Source: Streptococcus sp. 68 (GTDB lineage: Bacteria; Bacillota; Bacilli; Lactobacillales; Streptococcaceae). Taken from it: 53,161 nt of DNA. Of this stretch, positions 26,835-40,283 are shown piece by piece. The number at the start of each line of letters is the position of its first letter. Positions within the stretch are counted from its first letter, which is position 1. Below the pieces are notes generated by a model that saw nothing but the letters and a program-made list of their open reading frames with translations, ran no database searches and was not told the DNA's origin. The position numbers were made by a program, and so were the translations under genes. The DNA lies in assembly GCF_013277415.1 (NCBI RefSeq), contig NZ_VMMX01000003.1, positions 136,613 to 189,773 of the forward strand, read 5' to 3'.

Positions 26835-28013
26835 ATGAATCGCTATGCCGTACAGTTGATTAGTCGCGGAGCTGTTAACAAGATAGGGAATATGCTCTAT
26901 GATTATGGAAATAGTGTCTGGTTGGCTTCCATGGGGACTATCGGACAGACAGTTTTAGGAATGTATCAGATTTCTGAACTCGTCACATCTATTCTGATCA
27001 ATCCCTTTGGCGGAGTGATTTCAGACCGTTTTTCTCGTCGTAAGATTTTAATGGTGACAGACCTTGTTTGTGGGATTCTTTGTCTGGCTATTTCTTTCAT
27101 AAGGAATGACAGCTGGATGATTGGCGCTTTGATTTTTGCTAATATTGTGCAGTCGATTGCCTTTGCCTTTTCTCGTACAGCCAATAAAGCTATCATAACT
27201 GAAGTGGTGGAGAAAGATGAGATTGTGATCTATAATTCTCGCCTAGAGCTGATTTTGCAGGTTGTAGGTGTTAGCTCTCCTGTTCTTTCCTTCCTTGTTT
27301 TACAGTTTGCAAGTCTCCATATGACGCTACTGCTAGACTCGCTGACTTTTTTCATTGCTTTTATTCTAGTGGCTCTCCTTCCAAAAGAGGAAGCAGGAGT
27401 TCAAGAGAAAAAGGCTTTTACTGGGAGAGATATGTTTGTAGATATCAAGAATGGGTTACACTATATCTGGCATCAGCAAGAAATTTTCTTCCTTTTGCTG
27501 GTAGCTTCCAGCGTTAATTTCTTTTTTGCAGCTTTTGAATTTCTCCTCCCCTTTTCGAATCAGCTTTACGGGTCAGAAGGAGTCTATGCAAGTATTTTAA
27601 CTATGGGGGCTATTGGTTCCATCATTGGGGCTCTTCTAGCTAGTAAAATTAAAGCTAATGTTTATAATCTTTTGATTTTACTGGCTTTGACAGGTGTCGG
27701 AGTTTTTATGATGGGATTACCACTGCCAACTTTTCTTTCCTTTTCTGGAAATTTAGTTTGTGAATTGTTTATGACGATTTTTAATATTCACTTTTTTACT
27801 CAAGTACAAACCAAGGTTGAGAGCGAATTTCTTGGGAGAGTACTGAGTACAATTTTTACCTTAGCTATTCTATTTATGCCTATTGCAAAAGGATTTATGA
27901 CATTCTTGCCAAGTGTACATCTCTCTTCTTTCCTGATAATTGGAAGTGGTGTTATCATCTTGTCTTGTATATCGTTTATTTATGTTCGAACTCATTTTGA
28001 AAAATTGATATAA
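26835..28013 (+). CDS. MFS transporter, probable exporter
   Basis: A 392-residue protein with about 12 transmembrane helices of the MFS_3 type (enterobactin exporter/macrolide efflux-like). The loop between helices 2 and 3, GGVISDRFSRRKILMVTD, is the MFS motif A. The central loop (about 190-205) is short and charged. AGAGGAG precedes the ATG. It lies directly after the rgg gene with a palindrome in its promoter region, which suggests a regulator-exporter pair. The substrate is unknown; peptide export and drug efflux are both possible. Confidence 0.88.
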   Translation: MNRYAVQLISRGAVNKIGNMLYDYGNSVWLASMGTIGQTVLGMYQISELVTSILINPFGGVISDRFSRRKILMVTDLVCGILCLAISFIRNDSWMIGALIFANIVQSIAFAFSRTANKAIITEVVEKDEIVIYNSRLELILQVVGVSSPVLSFLVLQFASLHMTLLLDSLTFFIAFILVALLPKEEAGVQEKKAFTGRDMFVDIKNGLHYIWHQQEIFFLLLVASSVNFFFAAFEFLLPFSNQLYGSEGVYASILTMGAIGSIIGALLASKIKANVYNLLILLALTGVGVFMMGLPLPTFLSFSGNLVCELFMTIFNIHFFTQVQTKVESEFLGRVLSTIFTLAILFMPIAKGFMTFLPSVHLSSFLIIGSGVIILSCISFIYVRTHFEKLI

Positions 28014-28090
28014 GGCTGCTTGAGTTTCAAAAATAATTTCAAACTAAGTATTTTTTCCGCCCTTCTCGTTTGTGAGGAGGGCTTAGTTTA

Positions 28091-30064
<1,974 letters not shown>

Positions 30065-30174
30065 TGATCTTTTAAAAATAGAGTTTAGATAGAATGACAA
30101 TATTTGTTAATCGGGACAAAATCGGTCAAGAATTTATTAGTGAAACAGAAATAAAATAAAAAGGAAAAATAAAA

Positions 30175-32454
30175 ATGTATACCTACCCTATGCGCATTCA
30201 TTACCATCGCAAGAATGGTGAATATGACACTTGCTCTTTTGTAAAAAGCCAGGATCAACGAATTGATTTACTAACTTACCAAGAAGATTATTTTGGTGCC
30301 TTATTTAGCTTTGAACACCCAAGTGTTCATCCCTTAGAAAGCTTGAATTTTGTGGTTCATACCGGCCAAATCAGTAAAGAATATGCTATCCGTTTTAATC
30401 ACTATCCCCTCTTAACAGAGGTCTGGATTTTGGAAGGCGATGATCGGATTTATTACTCTGAAAATCCTGCTATTGCCAGTCCTTTCTATAAAAATCAAAA
30501 TCCTTTTGCCTTTGATAAGGCCATTAACAGCGCTAGTTTTGACCATCATTGGGGTTACCAAGGGGAATTGGGTTGCCATGTAGAGGACAATCAGGCTCAT
30601 TTTTCCCTCTGGTCACCAACAGCGACAGCAGTACAGGTTGTGGTTTATGAATCAGCTACTAATGATGCACCTGTTTGGAAGACTTTTGATATGGAGAGAG
30701 GCAATCGCTACTCTTATAACCATAAGGACAATACTATTGGTGTCTGGAGTTTGGATGTTGAGGAAGATTTGACTGGTAAGGCTTATCAGTATCAAGTCCA
30801 ATTCCCTCATCACGAAACACTGACACGTGATCCTTATACAATAGCGACCAGCCCTGATGGCAAACGTTCTGCTATTCTGAGCCATGCAGAAAAACAAGTC
30901 GAAAATTTCGAGGTCAAGCATGGTTCTGATGCTGCTTGGCGTTTGGAAAATCCATGTAAGGCAGTTATTTGTGAAATGCATATTCGTGATTTGACCCAAT
31001 CACCGACCTCAGGTGTGGATGAACATCTTCGAGGAACGTTCTTGGGTGCTGCTCAGACTGGAACGGTTAACCAGTACGGTCAGTCAACTGCTTTTGATCA
31101 TATCAAGAAGTTGGGCTACAATTATGTTCAGTTGCAACCAATTGCAGACCGTCACAAAGAATACGATGAGGACGGGAATGTAACCTACAACTGGGGTTAT
31201 GATCCACAAAACTATAACGCACCAGAAACTAGTTTTTCAACTAATCCAGATGATCCAGCTCAGGTCATTCGTGATTTGAAGACCATGGTTCAAGCTTACC
31301 ACGATGCGGGTATTGGTGTCATTATGGATGTGGTCTATAACCATACCTTTTCAGTTGTTGATGCACCTTTCCAAACAACTGTCCCTGATTACTATTATCG
31401 TATGAATCCAGACGGTACCTTCCAGAATGGAACGGGTGTTGGAAATGAAACAGCCAGTGAACACGAAATGTTTCGCAAGTATATGATTGATTCTCTTCTA
31501 TACTGGGTGCAGGAATACAATATTGACGGATTCCGTTTTGACTTGATGGGGATTCATGATGTCAAGACCATGCAGATGATTCGTCAGAGTTTGGATGAAA
31601 TTGACCCTAACATTATCCTCTATGGAGAAGGTTGGGATATGGGAACAGGTCTTGCCCCTTATGATAAGGCTAAGAAAGACAACGCCTACGAAATGCCAAA
31701 CATTGGTTTCTTTAATGACAATCAGCGTGATGCTGTCAAAGGTGGAGAAGTTTACGGTGCAATTAAATCAGGTTTTGTCAGTGGTGCTGCGACAGAGCCA
31801 ATTCTAGCTAAAGCAATCCTAGGAAGTCGTGAATTAGGAACCTATACACATCCAAATCAGGTGCTTAACTATGTAGAAGCCCATGACAATTACAATCTTC
31901 ACGATTTATTGGCAACTCTTCATCCAGACCAAAGTTCAGAACAAATCATGCGCAAGGTCGAGACAGCCACAGCTATGAACCTACTCATGCAAGGGATGGC
32001 CTTTATGGAAATCGGTCAAGAATTTGGTCGGACCAAACTGGTTGCGACTGGTGAGAATGGTGAGTTGACCCATGATGATAGAGAGCGTGCGATGAATAGC
32101 TATAATGCTCCTGACAGTGTGAACCAAGTCAACTGGGATTTGATCAATGAGCGTCAAGACAGTATTGAGTTTATCCGTCAAGTCATCCGATTGAAGACAA
32201 AAACTGGTGCCTTTTCTTACTCTAGCTATGATGAAATTTACCATCATGTCTTTGTGCATTCTGCGATTGAACATAGCGGCTGCCTTATCTATGAAGTTCA
32301 TGGGAAAGAACACCTCTTGGTGGTTGTGAATGCTAAATCAGAACCCTATCAATTTGAAAATGCAGGAAATTTAGCTATGTTGGTAACTAATAGTCGTTCA
32401 AAAGAAGATAATGTGTTAGATGATATTAGTCTAGCCGTCTTGAGTGTTTTATAA
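30175..32454 (+). CDS. pulA: Type I pullulanase (debranching enzyme), intracellular form
   Basis: Cuts alpha-1,6 branches of pullulan, glycogen and maltodextrins. A 759-residue GH13_14 enzyme. The N-terminal beta domain (about 1-130) and a CBM48 domain (about 125-225) precede the catalytic barrel. YNWGYDPQNYN is the pullulanase I signature; GFRFDLMG holds the catalytic aspartate, LYGEGWD the glutamate and EAHDNYNLHD the second aspartate. It lacks a signal peptide and LPXTG anchor, unlike surface pullulanase SpuA, so it acts inside the cell. With glgBCDA just downstream it fits glycogen turnover. AAGGAAAAAT precedes the ATG. Confidence 0.95.
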   Translation: MYTYPMRIHYHRKNGEYDTCSFVKSQDQRIDLLTYQEDYFGALFSFEHPSVHPLESLNFVVHTGQISKEYAIRFNHYPLLTEVWILEGDDRIYYSENPAIASPFYKNQNPFAFDKAINSASFDHHWGYQGELGCHVEDNQAHFSLWSPTATAVQVVVYESATNDAPVWKTFDMERGNRYSYNHKDNTIGVWSLDVEEDLTGKAYQYQVQFPHHETLTRDPYTIATSPDGKRSAILSHAEKQVENFEVKHGSDAAWRLENPCKAVICEMHIRDLTQSPTSGVDEHLRGTFLGAAQTGTVNQYGQSTAFDHIKKLGYNYVQLQPIADRHKEYDEDGNVTYNWGYDPQNYNAPETSFSTNPDDPAQVIRDLKTMVQAYHDAGIGVIMDVVYNHTFSVVDAPFQTTVPDYYYRMNPDGTFQNGTGVGNETASEHEMFRKYMIDSLLYWVQEYNIDGFRFDLMGIHDVKTMQMIRQSLDEIDPNIILYGEGWDMGTGLAPYDKAKKDNAYEMPNIGFFNDNQRDAVKGGEVYGAIKSGFVSGAATEPILAKAILGSRELGTYTHPNQVLNYVEAHDNYNLHDLLATLHPDQSSEQIMRKVETATAMNLLMQGMAFMEIGQEFGRTKLVATGENGELTHDDRERAMNSYNAPDSVNQVNWDLINERQDSIEFIRQVIRLKTKTGAFSYSSYDEIYHHVFVHSAIEHSGCLIYEVHGKEHLLVVVNAKSEPYQFENAGNLAMLVTNSRSKEDNVLDDISLAVLSVL

Positions 32455-32566
32455 AGACCATCTATCTCGCTATTCTAACACATTATTGGAAGTGAACGAA
32501 TAGAAAGAGCTTAGCTAACAACTCACTTGTATAGAAAAGTTGATAAATATTTTCATCAAATGTGTA

Positions 32567-32600
32567 AAATCAGGAAATTGTTTTCCTGGTTTTATTTTTT
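32567..32600 (+). terminator. Terminator after pulA
   Basis: AAAATCAGGAAA (32567-32578) pairs with TTTCCTGGTTTT (32582-32593), followed by a long T-rich run. It separates pulA from the glg promoters. Confidence 0.8.
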
Positions 32601-32642
32601 TGCTATAAAACAATAATAATCATAGAAAAAATCCGAACTTTT

Positions 32643-32679
32643 TGGTATTATAGTAGAGAAAAGAAAGGCGTTTTCACAT
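32643..32679 (+). promoter_or_regulatory. Upstream glg promoter with half cre site
   Basis: TGGTATTAT (32643-32651) is an extended -10. About 12 bases on, GGCGTTTTCACA carries one good cre half (CG-NTNWCA) for CcpA; the other half is poor. Confidence 0.4.
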
Positions 32680-32792
32680 TTTTTTGAAAAAATATTGCTT
32701 TACAATTGAACGAGAAAGTGAACTTTTTGTAGATTTTCAAAATAATTTTAAATAAGTATAGTAATTTACTTGAATCTTCTCTAAAAAGGTAG

Positions 32793-32820
32793 TATAATAA
32801 AAACATAGAAAACGCTTACA
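32793..32820 (+). promoter_or_regulatory. glgB promoter with cre-like site
   Basis: TATAAT (32793-32798) is followed at 32807-32820 by AGAAAACGCTTACA, one base from the cre consensus TGWAANCGNTNWCA. The site covers the expected transcription start, a position that usually gives repression by CcpA with glucose. Confidence 0.6.
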
Positions 32821-32836
32821 GAAAAGAGGGGGTATT

Positions 32837-34765
32837 ATGGATAAAAGAGAAGCTTTGCGCACCTTTATGACAGGAGAGAATTTTCACCTTCAGCATTATC
32901 TAGGAGCACATAAAGAGCAAGTGAATGGAGAGTATGGCTATACTTTCCGTGTTTGGGCACCTAATGCTCAGGCTGTCCACTTGGTGGGGGATTTTACCAA
33001 CTGGATTGAGGGTCAGATTCCAATGGTAAGAAATGACTTTGGGGTCTGGGAAGTCTTTACCAATATGGCTCAAGAAGGGCATATTTACAAATATCATGTC
33101 ACACGTCAAAATGGTCATCAACTGATGAAGATTGACCCTTTTGCTGTCAGATATGAGGCGCGTCCAGGAACAGGGGCAATCGTAACAGAGCTTCCTGAGA
33201 AGAAATGGAGGGATGGACTTTGGCTGGCACGAAGAAAACGTTGGGGCTTTGCTGAACGTCCTGTCAATATCTATGAAGTTCACGCTGGCTCATGGAAAAG
33301 AAATCCTGATGGTAGTCCTTATAGTTTTGCCCAGCTCAAGGATGAACTCATTCCTTATCTCGTTGAAATGAACTATACTCATATTGAGTTTATGCCCTTG
33401 ATGTCCCACCCTTTGGGGTTGAGTTGGGGTTATCAGCTTATGGGTTACTTCGCTTTAGAGCATGCTTATGGTAGACCAGAGGAGTTTCAAGATTTTGTCG
33501 AGGAGTGTCATATCCATAATATTGGGGTTATCGTAGACTGGGTACCAGGTCACTTTACCATCAATGATGATGCCTTAGCCTATTATGATGGGACACCGAC
33601 TTTTGAGTACCAAGACCATAATAAGGCTCATAACTATGGTTGGGGCGCTCTCAATTTTGACCTTGGAAAAAATGAAGTCCAGTCCTTCTTGATTTCTTGT
33701 ATTAAGCATTGGATCGATGTCTATCATTTGGATGGTATTCGTGTGGATGCTGTTAGCAACATGCTCTATTTGGACTATGATGATGCTCCATGGACACCTA
33801 ACAAAGATGGGGGAAATCTCAACTATGAAGGTTATTATTTCCTTCAACGCTTGAATGACATTATTAAGTTAGAATATCCAGATGTGATGATGATTGCAGA
33901 AGAAAGTTCGTCTGCAACCAAGATTACGGGAATGAAAGAGCTTGGTGGTCTAGGATTTGACTACAAATGGAATATGGGCTGGATGAATGATATCCTCCGT
34001 TTCTACGAAGAAGACCCAATTTACCGTAAGTATGACTTTAATTTGGTGACTTTCAGCTTTATGTATGTTTTCAATGAAAACTATCTCTTACCATTCTCGC
34101 ACGATGAAGTGGTTCATGGCAAGAAGAGTATGATGCATAAGATGTGGGGAGATCGTTACAATCAATTTGCAGGTTTGCGCAATCTCTACACTTACCAAAT
34201 TTGTCACCCTGGTAAGAAATTGCTCTTCATGGGTAGCGAATATGGTCAATTCCTAGAATGGAAATCTGAAGAACAGTTGGAATGGTCTAACCTAGAAGAC
34301 CCAATGAATGCTAAGATGAAGTATTTCACTTCTCAGCTAAACCAGTTTTACAAAGACAACCGCTGTTTGTGGGAAATTGATACCAGCTATGATGGTATTG
34401 AAATCATTGATGCGGATAATCGAGACCAGAGTGTTCTTTCTTTTATTCGTAAGGGTAAGAAGGGCGACATGCTAGTCTGCGTCTTTAATATGGCACCTGT
34501 TGAACGGAAAGATTTTACAATCGGACTTCCTGTTGCAGGAATTTACGAAGAAGTCTGGAATACTGAGTTGGAAGAGTGGGGAGGCGTTTGGAAAGAGCAT
34601 AATCAAACTGTTCAAACGCAAGAAGGACTATGGAAAGATTATGAGCAGACCTTAACCTTTACCCTACCGGCTATGGGAGCTAGTGTATGGAAAATCAAAC
34701 GCCGCTTGAAACCTACTAAAACCGTCACAAGTAAAAACCAAAAAGGAGTAGAAAATGAAGAATGA
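32837..34765 (+). CDS. glgB: 1,4-alpha-glucan branching enzyme
   Basis: Makes alpha-1,6 branches in glycogen. A 642-residue GH13_9 enzyme: N-terminal CBM48 (about 20-115; [22 protein letters not shown]), catalytic barrel with the nucleophile in [11 protein letters not shown], acid/base in MIAEESSS and the HD pair in [10 protein letters not shown], and a C-terminal beta domain. The tail after about 620 ([16 protein letters not shown]) is basic and variable. GAGGGGG precedes the ATG. It is the first gene of glgBCDA, with a cre-like site at the promoter; its stop overlaps glgC by 11 bases. Confidence 0.97.
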   Translation: MDKREALRTFMTGENFHLQHYLGAHKEQVNGEYGYTFRVWAPNAQAVHLVGDFTNWIEGQIPMVRNDFGVWEVFTNMAQEGHIYKYHVTRQNGHQLMKIDPFAVRYEARPGTGAIVTELPEKKWRDGLWLARRKRWGFAERPVNIYEVHAGSWKRNPDGSPYSFAQLKDELIPYLVEMNYTHIEFMPLMSHPLGLSWGYQLMGYFALEHAYGRPEEFQDFVEECHIHNIGVIVDWVPGHFTINDDALAYYDGTPTFEYQDHNKAHNYGWGALNFDLGKNEVQSFLISCIKHWIDVYHLDGIRVDAVSNMLYLDYDDAPWTPNKDGGNLNYEGYYFLQRLNDIIKLEYPDVMMIAEESSSATKITGMKELGGLGFDYKWNMGWMNDILRFYEEDPIYRKYDFNLVTFSFMYVFNENYLLPFSHDEVVHGKKSMMHKMWGDRYNQFAGLRNLYTYQICHPGKKLLFMGSEYGQFLEWKSEEQLEWSNLEDPMNAKMKYFTSQLNQFYKDNRCLWEIDTSYDGIEIIDADNRDQSVLSFIRKGKKGDMLVCVFNMAPVERKDFTIGLPVAGIYEEVWNTELEEWGGVWKEHNQTVQTQEGLWKDYEQTLTFTLPAMGASVWKIKRRLKPTKTVTSKNQKGVENEE

Positions 34766-35897
34766 AATGTTAGCTTTGATTCTTGCTGGTGGGCAAGGAA
34801 CTCGTCTCGGTAAACTCACTCAAAGCATCGCAAAACCAGCTGTGCAATTTGGTGGGCGCTACCGTATCATTGACTTTGCCCTATCAAACTGTGCCAACTC
34901 AGGGATTCATAATGTTGGGGTCATTACACAGTATCAACCTCTTGCTCTCAACAACCATATTGGGAATGGTTCAAGCTGGGGACTAGATGGTATCAATTCT
35001 GGTGTCTCTATTCTTCAACCTTATTCTGCCAGTGAAGGAAATCGTTGGTTCGAAGGGACTAGTCACGCTATTTACCAAAATATCGACTATATCGACAGTG
35101 TCAATCCTGAGTATGTCTTGATTTTATCTGGGGACCACATCTACAAAATGGACTATGATGATATGCTCCAGTCTCATAAGGATAATAATGCCAGCTTGAC
35201 AGTAGCAGTTCTTGATGTTCCTCTGAAAGAAGCGAGCCGTTTTGGTATCATGAATACTGATGCCAACAATCGTATTGTTGAATTTGAAGAAAAACCAGCT
35301 CAACCTAAATCTACCAAAGCTTCTATGGGAATCTACATTTTTGATTGGCAACGCCTTCGTAATATGTTAGTCGCTGCTGAAAAGAGCAATGTAGATATGT
35401 CAGACTTTGGTAAAAATGTCATTCCAAATTACCTTGAGTCAGGTGAAAGTGTTTATGCTTACGAATTTAGCGGTTACTGGAAAGATGTTGGTACGATTGA
35501 GTCGCTTTGGGAAGCGAACATGGAGTACATTTCTCCAGAAAATGCCTTGGATAGTCGTAACCGTCAATGGAAGATTTACTCAAGAAACTTGATTTCACCA
35601 CCAAACTTCCTCGGAGCAAATGCTGATGTGGAAGACTCATTAGTTGTAGACGGATGTTTCGTTGATGGAACTGTTAAACATTCTATCCTTTCAACAGGCG
35701 CGCAAGTTCGCGAAGGAGCGGAAGTTGTTGATTCAGTTATCATGAGTGGAGCTATCATTGGTCAAGGAGCTAAGATTAAACGTGCCATTATTGGTGAAGG
35801 TGCGATTATTTCTGACGGTGTCGAAATTGATGGAACAGATGAAGTACAAGTTGTAGGATATGATGAAGTAGTGGGGGTAGCAACAGATGAAGATTGA
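34755..35897 (+). CDS. glgC: Glucose-1-phosphate adenylyltransferase, catalytic subunit
   Basis: Forms ADP-glucose from glucose 1-phosphate and ATP, the committed step of glycogen synthesis. [15 protein letters not shown] is the nucleotidyltransferase loop near the N-terminus; [13 protein letters not shown] and the substrate-binding FEEKPAQPK segment follow; the C-terminal third is a left-handed beta helix. At 380 residues it is the Bacillus-type GlgC, which works together with GlgD. The start lies in the end of glgB after AAGGAG, and its end overlaps glgD by 11 bases. Confidence 0.97.
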   Translation: MKNEMLALILAGGQGTRLGKLTQSIAKPAVQFGGRYRIIDFALSNCANSGIHNVGVITQYQPLALNNHIGNGSSWGLDGINSGVSILQPYSASEGNRWFEGTSHAIYQNIDYIDSVNPEYVLILSGDHIYKMDYDDMLQSHKDNNASLTVAVLDVPLKEASRFGIMNTDANNRIVEFEEKPAQPKSTKASMGIYIFDWQRLRNMLVAAEKSNVDMSDFGKNVIPNYLESGESVYAYEFSGYWKDVGTIESLWEANMEYISPENALDSRNRQWKIYSRNLISPPNFLGANADVEDSLVVDGCFVDGTVKHSILSTGAQVREGAEVVDSVIMSGAIIGQGAKIKRAIIGEGAIISDGVEIDGTDEVQVVGYDEVVGVATDED

Positions 35898-37026
35898 TAA
35901 ATATTCTGCCATTTTAGGAAATACAGTTGGTTTTCATGATATGTCGACATTGACGGACCACCGTCCAGTAGCAAGTTTGCCATTTGGTGGGAAATATCGT
36001 TTGATTGACTTCCCGCTTTCTAGTCTTGCTAATGCAGGTGTTCGTAGTGTCTTTGGTATTTTCCAGCAGGATAATATCAGCTCAGTCTTTGACCATATTC
36101 GTTCAGGACGCGAGTGGGGCTTATCAACTCTTCTCAGTCACTATTATCTAGGTATTTACAATACCCGTGTGGAAAGTAGTACAGTTGGAAAAGAATACTA
36201 CCAACAGCTTCTTACTTATTTGAAACGTTCTGGCTCAAACCAAACAGTTTCCCTCAACTGTGATGTTCTGATTAACATCGATTTGAACCAAGTTTTCCAT
36301 CTACATAGTACAACAAAAGGGCCTATCACTGTAGTATATAAAAAACTAGCTAAGAAAGACATTTCAGAAGTAAACGCAATCTTGGAAGTGGATGAAACAG
36401 ACCATGTTCGTTCTCATAAACTCTTTGATAGCAAGTTACCAGATCAAATCTATAACATGTCTACAGATATCTTTGTCGTTGATACACCTTGGTTGATAGA
36501 ACGCTTAGAAGAAGAAGCTAAGAAAGAACATCCAGAGAAGTTGCGCTATGTTTTACGGGATTTGGCTGCAAAAGAAGGGGCTTTTGCCTACGAGTACACA
36601 GGTTATCTGGCAAATATTCACTCTGTAGAGTCTTATTATCAAGCTAACAAAGATATGCTTGAATCACAAAAATTCTACTCTCTCTTCTCACCAAATCAAA
36701 AGATTTATACAAAGGTCAAAAACGAAGAGCCAACTTACTATGCCAATACATCTAAGGTAAGTACTTCTCAGTTTGCGTCTGGTAGTATCATTGAAGGTCA
36801 AGTGGCTAATTCTGTTCTATCACGTAATATTCATGTCCATAAGGATAGCTTGGTTAAAGATAGCCTGCTCTTCCCTCGTGTTGTTATTGGAGAAGGAGCT
36901 CAGGTAGAATATGCTATCTTGGACAAGGGTGTTGAAGTTGAGCCTGGTGTTGTGATTCGAGGAACTGCAGAACATCCAGTTGTCGTTAAGAAAGGTAGCA
37001 AAGTAACAGAGGATATTCATTCATGA
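35887..37026 (+). CDS. glgD: Glucose-1-phosphate adenylyltransferase, GlgD subunit
   Basis: A GlgC paralogue of 379 residues without the catalytic loop: where GlgC has [11 protein letters not shown] this protein reads [17 protein letters not shown]. The [19 protein letters not shown] block and the C-terminal beta helix are kept. In Firmicutes GlgD has little activity alone but raises that of GlgC in a heterotetramer. The stop overlaps glgA by 4 bases, so the subunits are made in a fixed ratio by coupled translation. Confidence 0.95.
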   Translation: MKIDKYSAILGNTVGFHDMSTLTDHRPVASLPFGGKYRLIDFPLSSLANAGVRSVFGIFQQDNISSVFDHIRSGREWGLSTLLSHYYLGIYNTRVESSTVGKEYYQQLLTYLKRSGSNQTVSLNCDVLINIDLNQVFHLHSTTKGPITVVYKKLAKKDISEVNAILEVDETDHVRSHKLFDSKLPDQIYNMSTDIFVVDTPWLIERLEEEAKKEHPEKLRYVLRDLAAKEGAFAYEYTGYLANIHSVESYYQANKDMLESQKFYSLFSPNQKIYTKVKNEEPTYYANTSKVSTSQFASGSIIEGQVANSVLSRNIHVHKDSLVKDSLLFPRVVIGEGAQVEYAILDKGVEVEPGVVIRGTAEHPVVVKKGSKVTEDIHS

Positions 37027-38456
37027 AAATTTTATTTGTAGCAGCAGAGGGTGCACCCTTTTCAAAAACAGGTGGTTTGGGAGACGTTATTGGCGCTCTT
37101 CCAAAATCACTGGTAAAAGCGGGACATGAAGTTGCAGTGATTTTACCCTACTATGACATGGTAGAGGCTAAATTTGGAAATCAGATTGAAGATGTTCTTC
37201 ATTTTGAGGTGAGCGTCGGTTGGCGCAGACAGTATTGTGGAATTAAGAAAACCGTCTTAAATGGTGTAACCTTCTACTTTATTGACAATCAATATTATTT
37301 CTTCCGTGGTCATGTTTACGGTGATTTTGACGATGGGGAACGTTTCGCTTTCTTCCAACTTGCTGCCATTGAGGCTATGGAAAGGATTGATTTTATCCCT
37401 GACCTTCTCCATGTTCATGACTACCATACAGCTATGATTCCTTTCTTGTTAAAGGAAAAATACCGTTGGATTCAAGCCTATCAAGGAATAAAAACTGTTT
37501 TAACCATTCATAATTTGGAATTCCAAGGACAATTTTCAGAAGGAATGTTATGGGATTTGTTTGGAGTTGGCTTTGAGCGTTATGCTGATGGTACCCTTCG
37601 CTGGAACAACTGTCTGAACTGGATGAAGGCTGGTATTCTTTATGCTGACCGTGTTTCAACCGTTTCACCTAGTTATGCTCATGAAATTATGACCAGTCAG
37701 TTCGGATGTAACTTGGATCAGATTCTTCGAATGGAGTCTGGTAAAGTATCTGGTATCGTGAATGGGATTGATACGGATATTTATAATCCGGAGACTGATG
37801 CTCATTTAGACTATCATTTCAATCAGGAAGATTTGTCTGGAAAAGCCAAAAATAAGGCAAAATTGCAAGAAAGAGTTGGCTTGCCAGTTAGAGCTGACGT
37901 TCCACTGGTGGGAATTGTTTCTCGTTTGACACGTCAAAAAGGTTTTGATGTGGTGGTCGAAAGTCTGCACCATATCTTGCAAAATGATGTTCAGATTGTT
38001 CTTTTGGGAACTGGCGATCCAGCCTTTGAGCACTCTTTCTCATGGTTTGCTCAAGTTTATCCTGACAAGCTATCAGCAAATATCACTTTTGATGTCAAAC
38101 TAGCTCAAGAAATCTACGCCGCTTGTGATCTCTTCCTCATGCCAAGTCGTTTTGAACCGTGTGGCTTGTCTCAAATGATGGCGATGCGCTACGGAACCTT
38201 GCCATTGGTTCATGAAGTTGGTGGCTTGCGAGATACCGTTCGTGCTTTCAATCCAATCGAAGGAAGCGGTACTGGCTTTAGCTTCGACAATCTATCTCCT
38301 TACTGGTTAAATTGGACTTTCCAAACAGCATTGGACTTGTATAGAAACCATCCTGATGTTTGGAGAAACCTACAAAAACAAGCTATGGCGTGTGATTTCT
38401 CATGGGATACAGCCTGCAGGTCATATCTTGACTTGTACCATAGTTTAGTTAATTAA
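37023..38456 (+). CDS. glgA: Glycogen synthase (ADP-glucose dependent)
   Basis: A GT5 retaining glycosyltransferase that extends alpha-1,4-glucan from ADP-glucose. The KTGGLGDV motif (about 15-22) is the ADP-glucose binding loop in the N-terminal Rossmann domain; [26 protein letters not shown] is the C-terminal E-x7-E region. The length of 477 is standard. It is the last gene of glgBCDA. No glgP follows it in this window; breakdown would need a phosphorylase elsewhere together with pulA. Confidence 0.97.
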   Translation: MKILFVAAEGAPFSKTGGLGDVIGALPKSLVKAGHEVAVILPYYDMVEAKFGNQIEDVLHFEVSVGWRRQYCGIKKTVLNGVTFYFIDNQYYFFRGHVYGDFDDGERFAFFQLAAIEAMERIDFIPDLLHVHDYHTAMIPFLLKEKYRWIQAYQGIKTVLTIHNLEFQGQFSEGMLWDLFGVGFERYADGTLRWNNCLNWMKAGILYADRVSTVSPSYAHEIMTSQFGCNLDQILRMESGKVSGIVNGIDTDIYNPETDAHLDYHFNQEDLSGKAKNKAKLQERVGLPVRADVPLVGIVSRLTRQKGFDVVVESLHHILQNDVQIVLLGTGDPAFEHSFSWFAQVYPDKLSANITFDVKLAQEIYAACDLFLMPSRFEPCGLSQMMAMRYGTLPLVHEVGGLRDTVRAFNPIEGSGTGFSFDNLSPYWLNWTFQTALDLYRNHPDVWRNLQKQAMACDFSWDTACRSYLDLYHSLVN

Positions 38457-38461
38457 TAGAT

Positions 38462-38491
38462 AAAATCGTATGATGACTTCATACGATTTTT
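38462..38491 (+). terminator. glg operon terminator
   Basis: AAAATCGTATGA (38462-38473) pairs with TCATACGATTTT (38479-38490) around a 5-base loop, with a T run. Confidence 0.9.
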
Positions 38492-38514
38492 AGGCTGTTT
38501 AGAGAGGAGAACTG

Positions 38515-39159
38515 ATGTCTCAAGTAAAAGGCTTGTGTGTCATGGATGTTGACGGCACCTTAATCCTAGAAGAAGTGATTGATTTGTTGGGTAGAGAGGC
38601 AGGTTGTGAGGAGGAAATTTCGCAGATTACAAGTCAGGCAATGCGAGGAGAGTTGGACTTTGAAAGCAGTTTACGAGACAGAGTGTCCTTCTTGGAAGGT
38701 CTTCCTGTTTCGGTTTTTGATAAAGTCTTCAACACTATTCATCTATCGCCAAATGCCCAGGAATTCATCTCCATTCTCCAAAAGAATGGTATCCTAGTTG
38801 GTCTGGTGTCCGGTGGCTTTACACCAATAGTTGAAAGATTGGCAAAATCTCTTGGAATTGCCTATTTCTCTGCCAACCAACTTGAAGTCAAAGGTGGCTT
38901 TCTAACAGGGAAATTAGTTGGACAAATTATTAGTCCCGAGGTTAAAAAAGAGACTATGGAACAATGGAGAGAGGAACTAAAACTTTCTAAAGAAAGAACG
39001 ATTGCAATCGGTGATGGGGCCAATGATTTATTGATGTTGAAGTCAGCGGGACTAGGAATCGCCTTTTGTGCAAAAGAAGTACTCAAAAAAGAAATACCAA
39101 ATCATGTTGACAAGAGGGATTTTTTAGAAGTTCTACCTTTGATTGACTGTTTAGAATGA
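38515..39159 (+). CDS. serB: Phosphoserine phosphatase (HAD family)
   Basis: Last step of serine synthesis: removes phosphate from L-phosphoserine. The 214-residue HAD protein has motif I VMDVDGTL (nucleophile Asp, DxDGT), motif [20 protein letters not shown], and motif [22 protein letters not shown]. The N-terminal ACT domain found in longer SerB proteins is absent. The HAD family is broad, but the VSGGF and GANDLLML blocks favour SerB. GAGAGGAGA precedes the ATG. The glycerate kinase gene starts 8 bases after its stop; both act on metabolites near 3-phosphoglycerate. Confidence 0.9.
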   Translation: MSQVKGLCVMDVDGTLILEEVIDLLGREAGCEEEISQITSQAMRGELDFESSLRDRVSFLEGLPVSVFDKVFNTIHLSPNAQEFISILQKNGILVGLVSGGFTPIVERLAKSLGIAYFSANQLEVKGGFLTGKLVGQIISPEVKKETMEQWREELKLSKERTIAIGDGANDLLMLKSAGLGIAFCAKEVLKKEIPNHVDKRDFLEVLPLIDCLE

Positions 39160-39167
39160 GGGAAAAT

Positions 39168-40283
39168 ATGAAGATTGTAATTGCACCAGATTCGTTTAAG
39201 GAAAGCTTGTCTGCTCAACAGGTGGCTGAAGCTATTAAAAGAGGCTTCCAACAATCGATAGCAGATATAGAATGTCTTCTCTGCCCTGTTGGTGATGGTG
39301 GAGAAGGTACTGTAGATGCTATCCGACATTCTCTTGACCTAGAAGAAAAATGGTTCCAAGTGACAGGCCCTTTTGGCCAAAAAGAAGCTATGAGCTATTT
39401 TCAAAAAGGGGAATTAGCCCTATTTGAAGTAGCTGACTTGGTTGGCCTTGAAAAGATTCCGCTAGAGCAACGAAATCCACTGCGAATCCAAACTTGTGGT
39501 ATTGGAGAGTTGATTCGTCATCTCATTGCTCAAGGGATTAAAGATATCTATATCGGAGTGGGTGGCACGGCCAGTAATGATGGAGGTATTGGGATTGCTG
39601 CTGGTTTAGGTTATCAATTTTATGATAGGGATGGAAATGTCTTGCCCGCTTGTGGTCAATCCTTACTAAACTTAGCTTCTGTCTCAACAGAAAATCGCTA
39701 TGAAATTCCTGAAGATGTGCAAATTCGTATTTTAGCAGATGTCGTGAGTCCCTTATGTGGTCATCAAGGTGCGACCTACATTTTTGGCAAACAAAAAGGC
39801 CTAGATCCTACTATGTTTGCAGTCGTAGATCATGCAATCCAAGATTTTTATAAAAAATTCTCACCTGCAACATTGCAAATTAAAGGAGCAGGAGCTGGTG
39901 GAGGCATTGCTGCTGGTTTGTGTGCCTTTGCTCAGGCAAATATCGTGTCTGGAATTGATACCTGCTTGAACTTAATCAACTTTGATAAGAAAGTTTCAGA
40001 TGCTGACTTGGTTGTTGTAGGAGAAGGAAGGCTAGATCGTCAAAGCTTAGCAGGTAAAGCGCCTATTGGTGTAGCAAAAAGAACCCCTGTTGGAGTTCCT
40101 GCTATTGCTATTTGCGGTAGTCTTGCTGAGGATTTACCTCCCTTACCATTTGAAAATATTCAAGTGGCCTTTTCAATTTTGGAGAAATGTGAACCTTTAG
40201 AAGATAGTTTGAAAAATGCCAGTCTCTATCTGGAGCGCACTGCAGCCAATATCGGGCACTTATTAAATATGCACAAGATTTAG
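39168..40283 (+). CDS. Glycerate kinase (GarK/GlxK family)
   Basis: Phosphorylates D-glycerate to a phosphoglycerate that enters glycolysis next to enolase. The 371-residue protein starts [20 protein letters not shown], the family signature, and has [11 protein letters not shown] and [20 protein letters not shown] chose the ATG at 39168 with GAGGG upstream; the 39156 ATG overlaps serB and has no site. Whether the product is 2- or 3-phosphoglycerate cannot be read from sequence. Its end overlaps the convergent YueI-like gene by 4 bases. Confidence 0.9.
   Translation: MKIVIAPDSFKESLSAQQVAEAIKRGFQQSIADIECLLCPVGDGGEGTVDAIRHSLDLEEKWFQVTGPFGQKEAMSYFQKGELALFEVADLVGLEKIPLEQRNPLRIQTCGIGELIRHLIAQGIKDIYIGVGGTASNDGGIGIAAGLGYQFYDRDGNVLPACGQSLLNLASVSTENRYEIPEDVQIRILADVVSPLCGHQGATYIFGKQKGLDPTMFAVVDHAIQDFYKKFSPATLQIKGAGAGGGIAAGLCAFAQANIVSGIDTCLNLINFDKKVSDADLVVVGEGRLDRQSLAGKAPIGVAKRTPVGVPAIAICGSLAEDLPPLPFENIQVAFSILEKCEPLEDSLKNASLYLERTAANIGHLLNMHKI

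Noticed and set aside
28059..28082. GC-rich hairpin before ligA as a terminator
   Set aside because: The stem GCCCTTCTC/GAGGAGGGC is good but only TTAGTTT follows it, so termination is doubtful. I left it as a mention in the ligA promoter entry.
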